From contig NZ_AOIP01000015.1 of assembly GCF_000337535.1 (NCBI RefSeq), forward strand, positions 365,890-429,889: 64,000 bases of DNA. The letters run 5' to 3'. The notes below the pieces were generated by a model that was not told the origin of the DNA, did no database searches, and saw only the letters and a list, made by a program, of their open reading frames with translations. The stretch comes from Natrialba aegyptia DSM 13077. GTDB taxonomy: Archaea > Halobacteriota > Halobacteria > Halobacteriales > Natrialbaceae. A program made the translations under genes and the position numbers. Positions 49,014 through 59,386 of this stretch are shown one piece after another (positions within the stretch are counted from its first letter, which is position 1; each line of letters starts with the position of its first letter).

Positions 49014-51046
49014 AACGGAGCATCACGAGCGGATTTCTCTCGATCGTCAGTATCAAATTTCTCCTGATCAGCCTCGACTTTCTCTCGTCACCGCTTTTGA
49101 CACGATTCCTGGGCAAGGGATACGGTGACTACGCAGTTCTGATGTCGATATTTGCGATCTACATGATCTTCGTTAGTTCGGGCGTCGGTGACGGCGTGCG
49201 AAAGTACGTCGCAGAGGAACGCGACAGGGACCACTGGGACGAACACGTCGTCGGGTTCTACCTCCGCCTGGCGATCCTCCTCGCAGCGGTCGGGTGTTTC
49301 GGGCTCGCTCTCGCGGTCCAGACCGGGTTCGTGACCGCCCGACTCGGAACGTCGTACCGGACGTACTTTTATCTCCTCTCGCTGCTCGTGTTCACCTCCC
49401 AGTTCCGCGAGTACACGCGGCGGACGCTCATGGGATTCGGTCTCGAGCGCTACTCCGAGCCGCTGCTCTTCCTCGATAAAATCCTGTTTATCATCGTCGG
49501 CGTCGGCCTCGCGTCCCTCGGCCACGGCGTCCCTGGAGTCCTGATCGGTCATATGGTCGGCGCGGTCACGACGTCGATCGTCGGAATCGCACTGATAAAC
49601 CGGACGGTATCGCTGCGGACCGCGCTCACCCGATTGCCGCCCAAGGACTTCCCGCGCCGTGAACTGTTTACCTTCAATGCGCTCAGTATCGTTCTCATCC
49701 TCTGTTTGACGTCACTCTACGAACTCGACGTCATGATGCTTGGAGTGCTCGGAACGACGCAGGAAACCGCCTACTACAAGATTTCGCTCACGATCGCGGA
49801 GTTCCTCTGGATCGTCCCGTTGGCGCTGCAGAACGTGCTCTTGCACTCGACCTCGAACATCTGGTCGAACCACGACCGCGAACGGATCGACTCGATCGCC
49901 GCCCGCGTCACCCGATACACGCTGTTGTTTACGTTACTGCTCGCGATCGGCATCGGCTCGCTCGCCCCGGTCGCGCTACCGATCGTGTATCCCGCCGAGT
50001 ACATCGCGAGCTACGTCCCGATCCTCCTGTTGCTTCCCGGCTGCGTCGGGTTCGCGCTTGCGCGGCCGATCCTCGCGATCGGACAGGGCAAGGGCGACCT
50101 TCGCGTCCTTATCGCCTCGACCGGCGCAGCGGCAGTTGGCAACATCGTACTCAACGGGCTGTTGATCCCCCGATACGGAATGTACGGTGCCGGCGTCGCA
50201 ACGAGCCTTAGCTACGGATTCATGTTCGTGTTTCACGTCTGGAGCGCCAGAGAAATCGGATTCGACCCGGTCACCGGTGCGCGAATTCCGCAGGTCGTTT
50301 TCGCGGGCGGGCTCGCTGCAATTCCGATCGGTCTGCTGGCACGAGTTCTCGGCGATTCGTTCCTCTCGCTGGCCGTCGTCCCGCCCGTCGGCGCGGCGGT
50401 CTTTCTCGCGGCCGCGCTCCTCGTCGGCGCACTCGACGTAGACGAGATCATCGTCGTCCTCGAGGCCGCCCCGGACCCGATCGGTGCACTCGGCTCGACT
50501 CTCCGCGCCGAACTCGATGTCGGTGATACCGACCGCGAAGCGGACGGCGAGACGACGATGGCCGACGGTGACGACGGTGTGTCGCCCCAGACCACCCCCT
50601 CCGCTGACAACCGACGCGAGACTGAAACGAGTTCCGCCGGCACGGGAGGGCAGTCACAAACGGCTGTGCAAGCGACCGACGAGTTCAGTGGCAGCGAGAG
50701 TGGAAGTGACAGCGGCAGTGGCGCAGAACGGACGATGCTGACGAACCGGAACTGGAACCAGCTCGGTGACGCGACGACGACGATCCACTCACAGGCCCTG
50801 TCTGATAGCCGCACGGACGCATCGGCCGCTGAAGAGGGACAGCGACTGGAGGAACGAGAACGAGAACGAGAGCAGGAACAGGAACGAGAACGGAACGCAG
50901 CGCCGGCGGACGGTTCAGCGTCGGATGCCGACGTGCACGAGCGACTGGAGACGCTCGAAACGGGGATCGAACGGCAGAACGACCGGCTCGAGAGTCAGCG
51001 ACGGACGATCGAGCAGTTGATCGATGAACTCCGGCGAGGGCGGTAA
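49010..51046 (+). CDS. Oligosaccharide flippase-type membrane protein with charged coiled-coil tail
   Basis: 678 aa. Residues 1 to about 490 form about 14 TM segments of the MVF/Wzx fold (start KRSITSGFLSIVSIKFLL, loop LLTRFLGKGYGDYAVLMSIF), which flips lipid-linked glycans. The remaining 190 residues are cytosolic: Ser/Thr/Gly/Asp-rich and disordered (about 515-615), then EEREREREQEQERER and a coiled coil to the C-terminus (ERQNDRLESQRRTIEQLIDELR). Such a tail is not part of the core family. Neighbours are a GNAT and a polysaccharide deacetylase. Confidence 0.85.
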   Translation: MKRSITSGFLSIVSIKFLLISLDFLSSPLLTRFLGKGYGDYAVLMSIFAIYMIFVSSGVGDGVRKYVAEERDRDHWDEHVVGFYLRLAILLAAVGCFGLALAVQTGFVTARLGTSYRTYFYLLSLLVFTSQFREYTRRTLMGFGLERYSEPLLFLDKILFIIVGVGLASLGHGVPGVLIGHMVGAVTTSIVGIALINRTVSLRTALTRLPPKDFPRRELFTFNALSIVLILCLTSLYELDVMMLGVLGTTQETAYYKISLTIAEFLWIVPLALQNVLLHSTSNIWSNHDRERIDSIAARVTRYTLLFTLLLAIGIGSLAPVALPIVYPAEYIASYVPILLLLPGCVGFALARPILAIGQGKGDLRVLIASTGAAAVGNIVLNGLLIPRYGMYGAGVATSLSYGFMFVFHVWSAREIGFDPVTGARIPQVVFAGGLAAIPIGLLARVLGDSFLSLAVVPPVGAAVFLAAALLVGALDVDEIIVVLEAAPDPIGALGSTLRAELDVGDTDREADGETTMADGDDGVSPQTTPSADNRRETETSSAGTGGQSQTAVQATDEFSGSESGSDSGSGAERTMLTNRNWNQLGDATTTIHSQALSDSRTDASAAEEGQRLEEREREREQEQERERNAAPADGSASDADVHERLETLETGIERQNDRLESQRRTIEQLIDELRRGR

Positions 51047-51094
51047 CGGGTTCGTGTCGCCGCGACGAGTGGGACAGGAACAAGCGCGGTTCAG

Positions 51095-52186
51095 TCAGCC
51101 GCTATCGGCTTCGCAGAACGCGAGTCGCCAGTTCGAGTCGTCCGTGAGCCGTCTTCCGGAGCGGGTCCAGTCCAGCGGCGGCTCCCCGGCCGGTCGGGAA
51201 ACGTGTGTCGACGACGAGGTGACCCACTTCAGCGGCGCTCGCTGATCGCTGTGGAATCCCCGCGCTCGTAGCACCGACTGGGGGATCACCGATCCGGGCG
51301 CAGCGATAACGTCCGCGTCCCGGTTTTCTCGAACCACCGCGTCGAGAAGTGCAGCCAGTCTAGCCCGCCGAGATGAACTCGTCCCCTTCGCGAGCGGGAG
51401 GACATCGGCGATTCGGACGGTCGTCGGACCGTTCGTTCGGTCCCGGCGGCCGTAAACGACCGCCGCAACGGGCGCTTCGCCCCGAGTTGTGACGATCGTT
51501 CGGTACGTCCAATGGGGATTTGCAAAACGCCACTCGTAGAACGTCTCGTCGCGGACGACGTGAAACTCCGGAATCGTCTCGGACGACGCCAGCGTCGCGA
51601 GCAGCGAGGCCGGCACGTGATCGTACCGCGAGAGTTCGATCGCGTCGCTCGAATCGGCGAGCCGATCCCGAATCGAGACGTACCCGCTCGCCAGCGACCG
51701 GACGACCGGCTCGACGGGCGCGAGTCGCGACAGCCACGCGGTCGGGTTCTGGAGGCGGTAGAACGTCTCCCGGTCGCTGACGACTTGCCAGCCGAGTTTG
51801 AGGTTCCCCGGAAGCGACCGGTGATTCGGGAAATTGAAGAATACATCCGCGTCATCGTACCGGTTGATCGCCCGCTCGGTCAGCCGCGTGAACAGCCCCT
51901 GTCGCTGGTGTTCGGGACGGACCATCGAATCGCACGGCTGAAAGGCGCTGAACTCGTCGTCGCCCGCAGCGAGACGGAGCGGGAAGAACGCTCGTGCACC
52001 GACGAGTTCGTCGCCTCGCCGTGCGACCATGATCGGGACGGAGTCGACGTACGGATTCCGTTCGTACTTCCACGCGAACCAGTCCTCGCCCATCCGTCCG
52101 CCCAGCACGTCGGCGAACAGGTCGAGAAACGCGTCCCTGTCGGCCGGTTCGTACTGTCGAATCTCGTACGGGTTCGGATCAGTCAT
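51095..52186 (-). CDS. GNAT family N-acetyltransferase, two-domain
   Basis: 363 aa from the ATG at 52186. The N-terminal GNAT domain has YEPADRDAFLDLF, GARAFFPLRL and the acetyl-CoA loop RPEHQRQGLFTRL, followed by FFNFPNHRSLPGNLKLGW. A second half (about 185-345) looks like a degenerate GNAT repeat. This type occurs in polysaccharide gene groups. It ends 14 nt before the deacetylase gene, downstream of it on the same strand, so both are probably co-transcribed. Substrate unknown. Confidence 0.85.
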   Translation of the reverse strand: MTDPNPYEIRQYEPADRDAFLDLFADVLGGRMGEDWFAWKYERNPYVDSVPIMVARRGDELVGARAFFPLRLAAGDDEFSAFQPCDSMVRPEHQRQGLFTRLTERAINRYDDADVFFNFPNHRSLPGNLKLGWQVVSDRETFYRLQNPTAWLSRLAPVEPVVRSLASGYVSIRDRLADSSDAIELSRYDHVPASLLATLASSETIPEFHVVRDETFYEWRFANPHWTYRTIVTTRGEAPVAAVVYGRRDRTNGPTTVRIADVLPLAKGTSSSRRARLAALLDAVVRENRDADVIAAPGSVIPQSVLRARGFHSDQRAPLKWVTSSSTHVSRPAGEPPLDWTRSGRRLTDDSNWRLAFCEADSG

Positions 52187-52200
52187 CGGCAGCCATTCCG

Positions 52201-53148
52201 TTATGGAAGGGTCGTGGATTTGTGTCGCGGGCGACTCTCGCGTCGCACCCTGTCGGCGACCGTGGCCATCGTTTCGACGCGTACGTCGTCCGTCCGCCGA
52301 CGGCGGTCGATGTATCGGATAATCGACCGCAGCCGCTGGTAGTGAGCCGGCGTTTGGAGATTGTGAGGATGAAGCCACAGGTGCAAGACGCCGTCGGTTC
52401 CCGCAACGCGGTCGACCCCGAATTTCACTTGTCTAACTACGGGATCTTCTCCGAACGCGGAAAACGGTTTCTTGTACTCCGCGTCGAAGTTGAACAGGTA
52501 GATCGACGCCGGAACGTTGACCAGACCGTACTCGTCGACGTACGGGTCGACGACCGGGGGTGTCGGTTTGCCGACCACGGCGCTCGAGACTTTCGTCAAC
52601 TGTCGGACCAGGGTGCTCTGTGAGTCGCGCAACCGATTCGTGCCGCGATAGCAGTCGAATCCGTGCGCTTCGAGGGTGTCGCGGTGTCGAATTCGATTGA
52701 CGGGGAAGACGAACGATGTCAGGTCGTGACCGCGTCGTTCCGCGGCCTGAACGCAGTTTTCGATCTCTCGCGTCGCGAACTCCTCGTCCATCCGCTCGTG
52801 GTCGAAATGAACGTGTGTGAAGCCATGGCCGGCGATTTCGTGGTCGACGGCGGCGGTTTCGATCTCGCGGACGAGTTCGGCCCCACACCAGATATCGTTC
52901 GCAGCGAGTCCCTCGACCGACTCCTGGCAACAGCGTTCGCCGGCGGGGTGATTCCGATGGGCGGTAGAACACGAGTTCAAGAACAGATGCCCGGTCACCG
53001 CCCACGTAGCCGGGATTTCGTAGGTATCGAAGAGTTCACAGAGGCGACGCCAGTTCCGCCGGGTGTCCTGCAGAAACGACTCCGAGACGGCTTCATCGTG
53101 GAATCCCCAGCCGAGTTCCGCGTCGAGAGAGAGAACGATCGTTCCCAT
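52201..53148 (-). CDS. Polysaccharide deacetylase family protein
   Basis: 315 aa. NodB-like barrel: SLDAELGWG (catalytic Asp9 region), TWAVTGHLF, the metal His pattern GHGFTHVHF (His108, His112, His114), FVFPVNRIRHRD and LHLWLHPHNL near the end. Removes N-acetyl groups or acts on peptidoglycan-like sugars; here probably a surface glycan. No signal peptide. 14 nt upstream of the GNAT gene in the same operon. Confidence 0.9.
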   Translation of the reverse strand: MGTIVLSLDAELGWGFHDEAVSESFLQDTRRNWRRLCELFDTYEIPATWAVTGHLFLNSCSTAHRNHPAGERCCQESVEGLAANDIWCGAELVREIETAAVDHEIAGHGFTHVHFDHERMDEEFATREIENCVQAAERRGHDLTSFVFPVNRIRHRDTLEAHGFDCYRGTNRLRDSQSTLVRQLTKVSSAVVGKPTPPVVDPYVDEYGLVNVPASIYLFNFDAEYKKPFSAFGEDPVVRQVKFGVDRVAGTDGVLHLWLHPHNLQTPAHYQRLRSIIRYIDRRRRTDDVRVETMATVADRVRRESRPRHKSTTLP

Positions 53149-53710
53149 CGGATCACGTGAGCGGGCCGGGCGTGGTCGCTGCTCGGAACTGAACTCGCAT
53201 CGTCTGGCAGGACAACGAGAGAGACTGGGTTCGGTTCGTCCTCGTCGCGTAACGTTGGCGGCTCATTCTGATGGAAACGTTGATACCGCCGCCTATAGTA
53301 CCTCAGACGTTAAATTGAGGATTATATCGTCCTACAAATATTGTCCATCTGAACCCGACTAGAGTGGCCGAAAGTCGCCCAAACTAATCAGGTTTCGTAT
53401 GGTAGTTTGAACCCGAAGTCGAGAGCCACAACTGCCGGTTCGAGCGCGTCACGTTCGTCTGTGTTCGACGGAATCGACCGGTTGAACCGCTAGTTACTAC
53501 TAGTTATGGCTGTTGTCATCGCCGTCCGTTGTTCGTGGCAAATCTGTTCACCGCAGCGACTGCGGCGGCACGAGTCGATGTTTCACTTTCGAAATGGTTG
53601 GATCACCACGGATATCGACACCCCGTCCGTGGAGACGTCGACCGGACCGCTCGGACGGTCTCCGTTTGCAAAGGACGACGATTTAAGCCGCCACCGGGCA
53701 AGGGACAGAT
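53149..53710. other. Intergenic region upstream of the FAD/Fe-S dehydrogenase
   Basis: About 560 bp without a supported gene. It has an AT-rich patch at 53290-53350 and ends with ATTTAAG at 53681-53687, the TATA box of the next gene (24-30 nt before its ATG). Nothing else seen. Confidence 0.5.
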
Positions 53711-56700
53711 ATGTCCCTGGAGCCGAGTGCCGACCCGGCCGCCGACCGGCGCGCGACTTACGACTACCGGAGTTCGGACGTCGATCGGCCGGCGCTGGTC
53801 GACGACCTCATGCGGCTCGTCACGTGTGAGATACGGGCGGATACGTATTCTCGACAGCTCTATGCGACCGATGCGAGCGCCTACGAACTAACGCCGATCG
53901 CCGTCGCGTTTCCGGAGTCGACCGCCGATGTCGCCGGCATCCTCGAGTACTGTGCCGAACGCGAGATTCCAGTCTTGCCCCGGGGTGGCGGGACGAGTCT
54001 CGCCGGACAGACGGTCAATCGCGCCGTCGTGCTCGATTTCACGCGGCACATGAACGAGATTCTGGAGATCGACCCCACCGGCCGAACGGCGACCGTCCAG
54101 CCCGGAACGATTCTCGGCACCCTGAACGAGGCACTCGCGCCCCACGACCTCAAGTTCGCACCCGATCCCGCCTGGGGAGACAAAAGCGCCATCGGCGGTG
54201 CGATCGGGAACAATTCGACCGGCGCGCACTCGCTCACCTACGGGAAGACCGACGCCTACATCGAGTCCGTCGAAGCCGTCCTCGCCGACGGCACCGTCAC
54301 CGAGTTCGGCGCGGTTACGCGCGCCGAAATCAACGACCGCGCCGACCCGGAGGGCGATCTGGAAGCCCGGATCTACGCCGAGGTGGCGAGGATTCTCGAC
54401 GAGGATGCTGAACTCGTCGACGAGACGTATCCGGACCTGAAGCGAAACGTCTCGGGGTACAACCTCGATCGACTGGTCGCCGAGTACAGAGGAGAAACGC
54501 TTCCCAGCGGCGAGGAGACGGGTGAGCCGGGAACGGTGAACCTCGCGCGCCTGCTCGCCGGCAGCGAGGGCACGCTCGCGATCGTCACCGAGGCGACCGT
54601 CTCGCTTGAGTCGGTTCCCGAGACGAAGGCGGTCTCGCTGCTTTGCTACGCCGACCTCCACCAGGCGATGGCGGAGGTCGAACCGATCCTCGAGCACGAC
54701 CCCGCGGCCGTCGAGGTGTTAGACGACGTGCTACTCGATCTCGCGCGAGAGACGGCCGAGTTCGGCCCCGTCACCGAGATGCTCCCCGAAGGAACGAACG
54801 CCGTCCTCCTCGTCGAGTTCTACGCGGACGACGCGGCCCACGGCCGCGAGCAGGTCGCCGGCCTGCTCGCCGATCGCTGTCCGGACGCGGCGGCCGAGGG
54901 TGAGCCGGCAGCCGATGCACCGCAGACCGACGCCGAGCACCGCGCGATCGACGCGCTCGAAGCCTACGACGACGCGGAGCGCACGAAGCTCTGGAAACTG
55001 CGCAAATCCGGCCTGCCGATCCTCCTCTCGCGGACGACGGACGAAAAGCACATCTCGTTCATCGAGGACACCGCGATTCCGCCCGCGCAACTCCCGACGT
55101 TCGTCGAACGGTTCGAGGAAATTTTGGAGAACCACGACACCTACGCAACGTTCTACGCCCACGCCGGCCCCGGCGTATTGCACGTGCGCCCGCTCATCAA
55201 CACGAAGACGGAGGTGGGACTCGACCAACTCCACGGCATCGCGGACGCCGTGACCGATCTCGTGGTCGAACTCGGCGGCTCGGTCTCGGGCGAGCACGGC
55301 GACGGCCGCGCGCGCACCCAGTGGAACCGCAAACTCTACGGCGACGAACTGTGGGAGACGTTCCAGGAGCTGAAGACCGCCTTCGACCCCGACTGGATTC
55401 TCAACCCCGGCCAGGTCGTCTTCCGCGAGGACGATCCCACCGACCTCCGAGAGCACTTGCGGTTCGACCCCGACTACGAGTTCGATTCCGGCTTCGATCC
55501 CGAACTCGAGTGGGACAACGACAACGGGATGCAGGGGATGGTCGAACTCTGTCACGGCTGTGGCGGCTGTCGCGGCGAGCAGGAGACGACCGGCGGGGTG
55601 ATGTGTCCGACCTACCGGGCAAGTCAGGAGGAGATCACGGCGACTCGCGGGCGGGCGAACGCGCTTCGCCAGGCGATGAGCGGCGAGATGGATCGGGGCG
55701 AGGCCGTCTCGGACGAGTTCGTCGAGGAGGTGATGGACCTCTGTATCGGCTGCAAGGGCTGTGCCGTCGACTGTCCGAGCGAGGTCGACATGGCGAAGCT
55801 CAAGGCGGAAGTGACACACGAGTACCACCAGCGAAATGGCGCGTCGCTGCGTGACCGGCTCTTTGCGAACGTCGCGACGCTCTCGAAGTGGGGCTCGCGG
55901 CTCGCGCCGCTGTCGAACGCCGCGACATCGGTGCCGGGTGCGCGCAAACTGCTCGAGGCGACGGTCGGCATCGATTCGAACCGGTCGCTCCCGACGTTCG
56001 AGCCGGTGACGTTCCGGGAGTGGTTCGCGAATCGCGGCGGCTCCCGCATCGCCGAGCGAGAGGCCGAGCGCAAGGCGGTCGTCTACCCCGATACGTACAC
56101 CAATTACAGCAACCCCGTCGCCGGGAAGGCCGCGGTTCGCGTGCTCGAGGCCGCGGGCGTCCACGTGACGGTTCCGGGCGAACTCGACGACACGGGCCGG
56201 CCGGCGTTCTCGAAGGGGTTCCTCGAGAAGGCCCGAACGACCGCCCGCGAGAACGTGGCGGCGCTCTCGCCGCTCGTCGCCGACGGCTGGGACGTCGTCG
56301 TCATCGAGCCTTCCGACGCGGTCATGTTCCAGTCGGACTACCTCGATCTGCTCTCGAGCGACTCCGCGGAGCGACTCGCCGGGGCGACCTACGGCGTCTG
56401 CGAATATCTCGATGCCTTCCGCCTGGACGAGACGATCGAATTCGATGACAGGTCGACCGACCGGTCACTGACCTACCACGGCCACTGCCACCAGAAGGCG
56501 ACGAAAAAGGACCACCACGCCGTCGGCGTCCTCCGCCGGGCGGGCTACGCCGTCGACCCGCTGGACTCCGGCTGTTGCGGGATGGCCGGCAGTTTCGGCT
56601 ACGAATCCGAACACGGCTCGATGAGCGACGCTATCGCGTCGATCCTGTACGAACAGGTCGCCGACAGCGACGGCGAGCGCGTCGTCGCCCCCGGCGCGTC

Positions 56701-56785
56701 CTGTCGCACCCAACTCGAGAACCGACCGACGGCGACCGAGAAGCCGCCGACGCCGATCGAACTGGTTGCAGCGGCGCTCCCGTAA
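53711..56785 (+). CDS. FAD-linked oxidase with Fe-S and CCG domains (D-2-hydroxyacid dehydrogenase type)
   Basis: 1024 aa. A GlcD-like part (about 40-560) with FAD motif RGGGTSLAGQTVN (about 90-102) and SGEHGDGRART near 525 is fused to a GlcF-like part: Cys clusters CHGCGGC (about 614-620) and CIGCKGC (677-683) for [4Fe-4S] centres and the CCG segments GHCHQK (923) and SGCCGMAGSFGYE (953-965). The closest functions are D-lactate, glycolate or D-2-hydroxyglutarate dehydrogenases feeding the quinone pool at the membrane surface. Substrate is not readable. Confidence 0.92.
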   Translation: MSLEPSADPAADRRATYDYRSSDVDRPALVDDLMRLVTCEIRADTYSRQLYATDASAYELTPIAVAFPESTADVAGILEYCAEREIPVLPRGGGTSLAGQTVNRAVVLDFTRHMNEILEIDPTGRTATVQPGTILGTLNEALAPHDLKFAPDPAWGDKSAIGGAIGNNSTGAHSLTYGKTDAYIESVEAVLADGTVTEFGAVTRAEINDRADPEGDLEARIYAEVARILDEDAELVDETYPDLKRNVSGYNLDRLVAEYRGETLPSGEETGEPGTVNLARLLAGSEGTLAIVTEATVSLESVPETKAVSLLCYADLHQAMAEVEPILEHDPAAVEVLDDVLLDLARETAEFGPVTEMLPEGTNAVLLVEFYADDAAHGREQVAGLLADRCPDAAAEGEPAADAPQTDAEHRAIDALEAYDDAERTKLWKLRKSGLPILLSRTTDEKHISFIEDTAIPPAQLPTFVERFEEILENHDTYATFYAHAGPGVLHVRPLINTKTEVGLDQLHGIADAVTDLVVELGGSVSGEHGDGRARTQWNRKLYGDELWETFQELKTAFDPDWILNPGQVVFREDDPTDLREHLRFDPDYEFDSGFDPELEWDNDNGMQGMVELCHGCGGCRGEQETTGGVMCPTYRASQEEITATRGRANALRQAMSGEMDRGEAVSDEFVEEVMDLCIGCKGCAVDCPSEVDMAKLKAEVTHEYHQRNGASLRDRLFANVATLSKWGSRLAPLSNAATSVPGARKLLEATVGIDSNRSLPTFEPVTFREWFANRGGSRIAEREAERKAVVYPDTYTNYSNPVAGKAAVRVLEAAGVHVTVPGELDDTGRPAFSKGFLEKARTTARENVAALSPLVADGWDVVVIEPSDAVMFQSDYLDLLSSDSAERLAGATYGVCEYLDAFRLDETIEFDDRSTDRSLTYHGHCHQKATKKDHHAVGVLRRAGYAVDPLDSGCCGMAGSFGYESEHGSMSDAIASILYEQVADSDGERVVAPGASCRTQLENRPTATEKPPTPIELVAAALP

Positions 56786-56908
56786 CGGGCCAATCCGGGC
56801 CGACTCGAGCGGAACTGGATCGCCGTCGTCGGCGTGGTCCGCACGGACAAGCGCTTCGGCGCCGTTCTTCGCGGGCGGGCACTACGTCACGGTCGCTGAA
56901 ATGACGCG

Positions 56909-57973
56909 CTACTCACCGTCGGCCCCTGCGTTGGAGGCGATAACGATGTCGTCGTACCGCGCGCCGGTCTGTTTCAGCGTCTCCGTCGAATAGAGTCGAT
57001 CGTGGTCGACGGGGAGGTACTCCGTCGCGAGTTCGTCGATCTTCTTCTCGACGGCTGCGGCATCGCGGCCATGGATCATGGTAAACAGGTTGTACGGCCA
57101 GTCCTGTGCCGGTCTGCGGGGTCGGTGGTAACAGAGCGTGACGTAGGGTAACCCGCCGGCGCGCTCGCCCCAGGCGTCGAGTTCGTCGTCGGGCACGTCC
57201 CAGACGACCATGCAGTTGGCGTCGAAGCCGGTGACGACGTGGTTGATGATACAGCCGATGCGTTTGATGCAGCCGTTCGCCTGGAGTCGCTCGATGGCCT
57301 CGAGAACGTCCTGGGTCGGATAGCCGAGTCGCTCGGCCACGTCGCGGTACGGCGTCGGCGAGAGCGGAAAGCCGTCCTGGATGGCGAGCAACAGGTCGGC
57401 CTCGAGTTCGGAGAGCGAGCCGGTGGCCTCCTCGCTGATGCGGGTAGCCGAGGTGTCCGTTCTGGTCGTCAGCGACTCGCGAGCGAAGCGATCGGTGTTG
57501 ACGACGGGGAACTCGAGGTCGATGTAGTAGTCCGTGAGCATCGGGAGGTTGAGCACCGAACAGCCCGTTCGCTCCTCGATTTCCGTCAGGATGGCGTCGC
57601 GCCGAGCGCGGGAGCCGGCAGTGACGACGAACCAGATGTTCCACTCGTGATCGCGGGCGTAGTTGTGATTGACCTGGCGGAACTCGTTGATGGTCGCCGC
57701 GATTTCGTCGAAGCGGTCCTCGGGTGCCCGCACCGCGGCGAGCGTCGAGGAGCCGATGACGGGCGGGTTGAGTACGGCACCGAAGCGGCGGACGATACCG
57801 GCGTCCATGAGCGTTCGGACGCGGTCGACGGCGGCCGTTTCGTCGATACCGAGTTCTGCACTCACCTGTTGGAACGGACGCTCCTCGATCGGGAAGCCGC
57901 TCTGGTAGCCGTCGATCAGCGCCGCGTCGATATCGTCGATGGCGTCGCGCCAGTCCCCCGCCGGAGTGGTCAT
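56909..57973 (-). CDS. Siroheme decarboxylase-like protein, fused AhbA-AhbB type
   Basis: 354 aa from the ATG at 57973. Two tandem AsnC/Lrp-like units: one starting DIDAALIDGYQSGFPIEERPF, the other LEADLLLAIQDGFPLSPTPY. Each has a winged helix followed by a ligand domain (DAGIVRRFGAVLNPP in the first, NGCIKRIGCIINH in the second). This is the AhbA/AhbB (NirDLGH) pattern for decarboxylating siroheme to didecarboxysiroheme on the way to heme or heme d1, usually as two subunits. A plain Lrp regulator is the alternative. No other heme genes are adjacent. Confidence 0.82.
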   Translation of the reverse strand: MTTPAGDWRDAIDDIDAALIDGYQSGFPIEERPFQQVSAELGIDETAAVDRVRTLMDAGIVRRFGAVLNPPVIGSSTLAAVRAPEDRFDEIAATINEFRQVNHNYARDHEWNIWFVVTAGSRARRDAILTEIEERTGCSVLNLPMLTDYYIDLEFPVVNTDRFARESLTTRTDTSATRISEEATGSLSELEADLLLAIQDGFPLSPTPYRDVAERLGYPTQDVLEAIERLQANGCIKRIGCIINHVVTGFDANCMVVWDVPDDELDAWGERAGGLPYVTLCYHRPRRPAQDWPYNLFTMIHGRDAAAVEKKIDELATEYLPVDHDRLYSTETLKQTGARYDDIVIASNAGADGE

Positions 57974-58228
57974 TGGCGGATCTAGGGAAACGGGACCCGT
58001 ATCGCTTTCGGGTCGGCCTCGATGGCGCACCATTCGTCTCCGAGACGGAGAGTCATCGAAACTGGTGATACCGGCACACATGAAATACGTTTAACATCTC
58101 GGCAAGCATGGAACAGTGCAGATGATGACCCCAACCGGACAGGTGTTCGAGACCGGAACCGCCACACAGCACGTCCGTATGGACGACGATCAGTTTCGAC
58201 TGGCAGCCGCGGTCGCGGGGTGACAGCG

Positions 58229-59218
58229 ATGTGTACTCGCCTGGTCTATCTCGGACCCGACGGTCGCGTTCTCACGGCCCGCTCGATGGACTGGAAACGG
58301 GATATCGGAACCAACATTTGGGCGCTTCCCCGCGACATTGAGCGGACCGGCGAGGCCGGACCGAACTCGCGTTCCTGGACGGCCGAGTACGGAAGCGTCG
58401 TCGCAACCGCCTACGACGTCGCCACCACCGACGGCATGAACGAATCCGGCCTGGTTGCCAATCTCCTCTGGCTGCCCGAATCCGAGTATCCAGACCCCGA
58501 TGACGAGACGCCGACGCTCTCGATTTCGCTCTGGGCCCAGTACATGCTCGACAACTTCGCCACCGTCGCCGAGGCCGTCGAGCACGTCCGCGAGGACGAG
58601 TTCGCGGTCGTGACTGACCGGGTGCCGGGCGAGGATCGCCTGGCCGCGCTGCACCTGTCCCTCTCAGATGCAACCGGTGATAGTGCGATCATGGAATACG
58701 TCGACGGCGAACTCGTCGTCCACCACGACCGCGACTACCAGACGATGACCAACTCGCCGACCTTCGACAAGCAGCGGGCGCTCGCCGAGTACTGGGAGCA
58801 GATCGGCGGCACGGTCATGCTGCCCGGCACGAACAGACCGGCCGACCGATTCGTTCGGGCACGATTCTACACGAACGCGATTCCACAGGTCGAGGATCGC
58901 CGCACCGCGACGGCGAGCGTGTTCAGCGTGATCCGCAACGTCTCCGTGCCACACGGCATCACCACGCCGGATGCGCCGCACATCTCCTCGACGCGCTGGC
59001 GAACGGTCGCGGACCACAAGGACGGCATCTACTACTTCGAATCGGCGCTCACGCCGAACGTCTTCTGGGTCGAACTCGATGAACTCGACTTCTCGCCCGA
59101 CGCCGCAGTCAGAACCCTCCAGTTGGGACCGGATCAGTCCGCCGTCTTCGCCGGCGACGTGTCCGATCAGCTAGCCGCCAGCGATCCCTTCCCGTTCCTC
59201 GGCGTTTCCGCCGAGTAG
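58229..59218 (+). CDS. Linear amide C-N hydrolase (choloylglycine hydrolase family)
   Basis: 329 aa. After Met removal Cys2 becomes the Ntn nucleophile (MCTRLVYLG). LTARSMDW holds the family Arg and Asp, NESGLVANLLWL, and MTNSPTFDKQ the Asn of the active site. Relatives include bile salt hydrolases, penicillin V acylases and acylhomoserine lactone acylases; the haloarchaeal substrate is unknown. No signal peptide. Start fixed by the requirement for Cys at position 2. Confidence 0.9.
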   Translation: MCTRLVYLGPDGRVLTARSMDWKRDIGTNIWALPRDIERTGEAGPNSRSWTAEYGSVVATAYDVATTDGMNESGLVANLLWLPESEYPDPDDETPTLSISLWAQYMLDNFATVAEAVEHVREDEFAVVTDRVPGEDRLAALHLSLSDATGDSAIMEYVDGELVVHHDRDYQTMTNSPTFDKQRALAEYWEQIGGTVMLPGTNRPADRFVRARFYTNAIPQVEDRRTATASVFSVIRNVSVPHGITTPDAPHISSTRWRTVADHKDGIYYFESALTPNVFWVELDELDFSPDAAVRTLQLGPDQSAVFAGDVSDQLAASDPFPFLGVSAE

Positions 59219-59386
59219 TGGCTCCCGTGTTTCCTCACTGACCATCGTGGCGGTGAACTCGATGCTCGGCGTGTGACGGATGACCGAAGCCGATACCGCC
59301 TAGTTGATTCGGATCGCCGTCGCCGATCGACTTCGGGATTCTGCAGCGGTAGGTGCCGGTTAGTAGCGGTGACGAACTTCCCGGGG

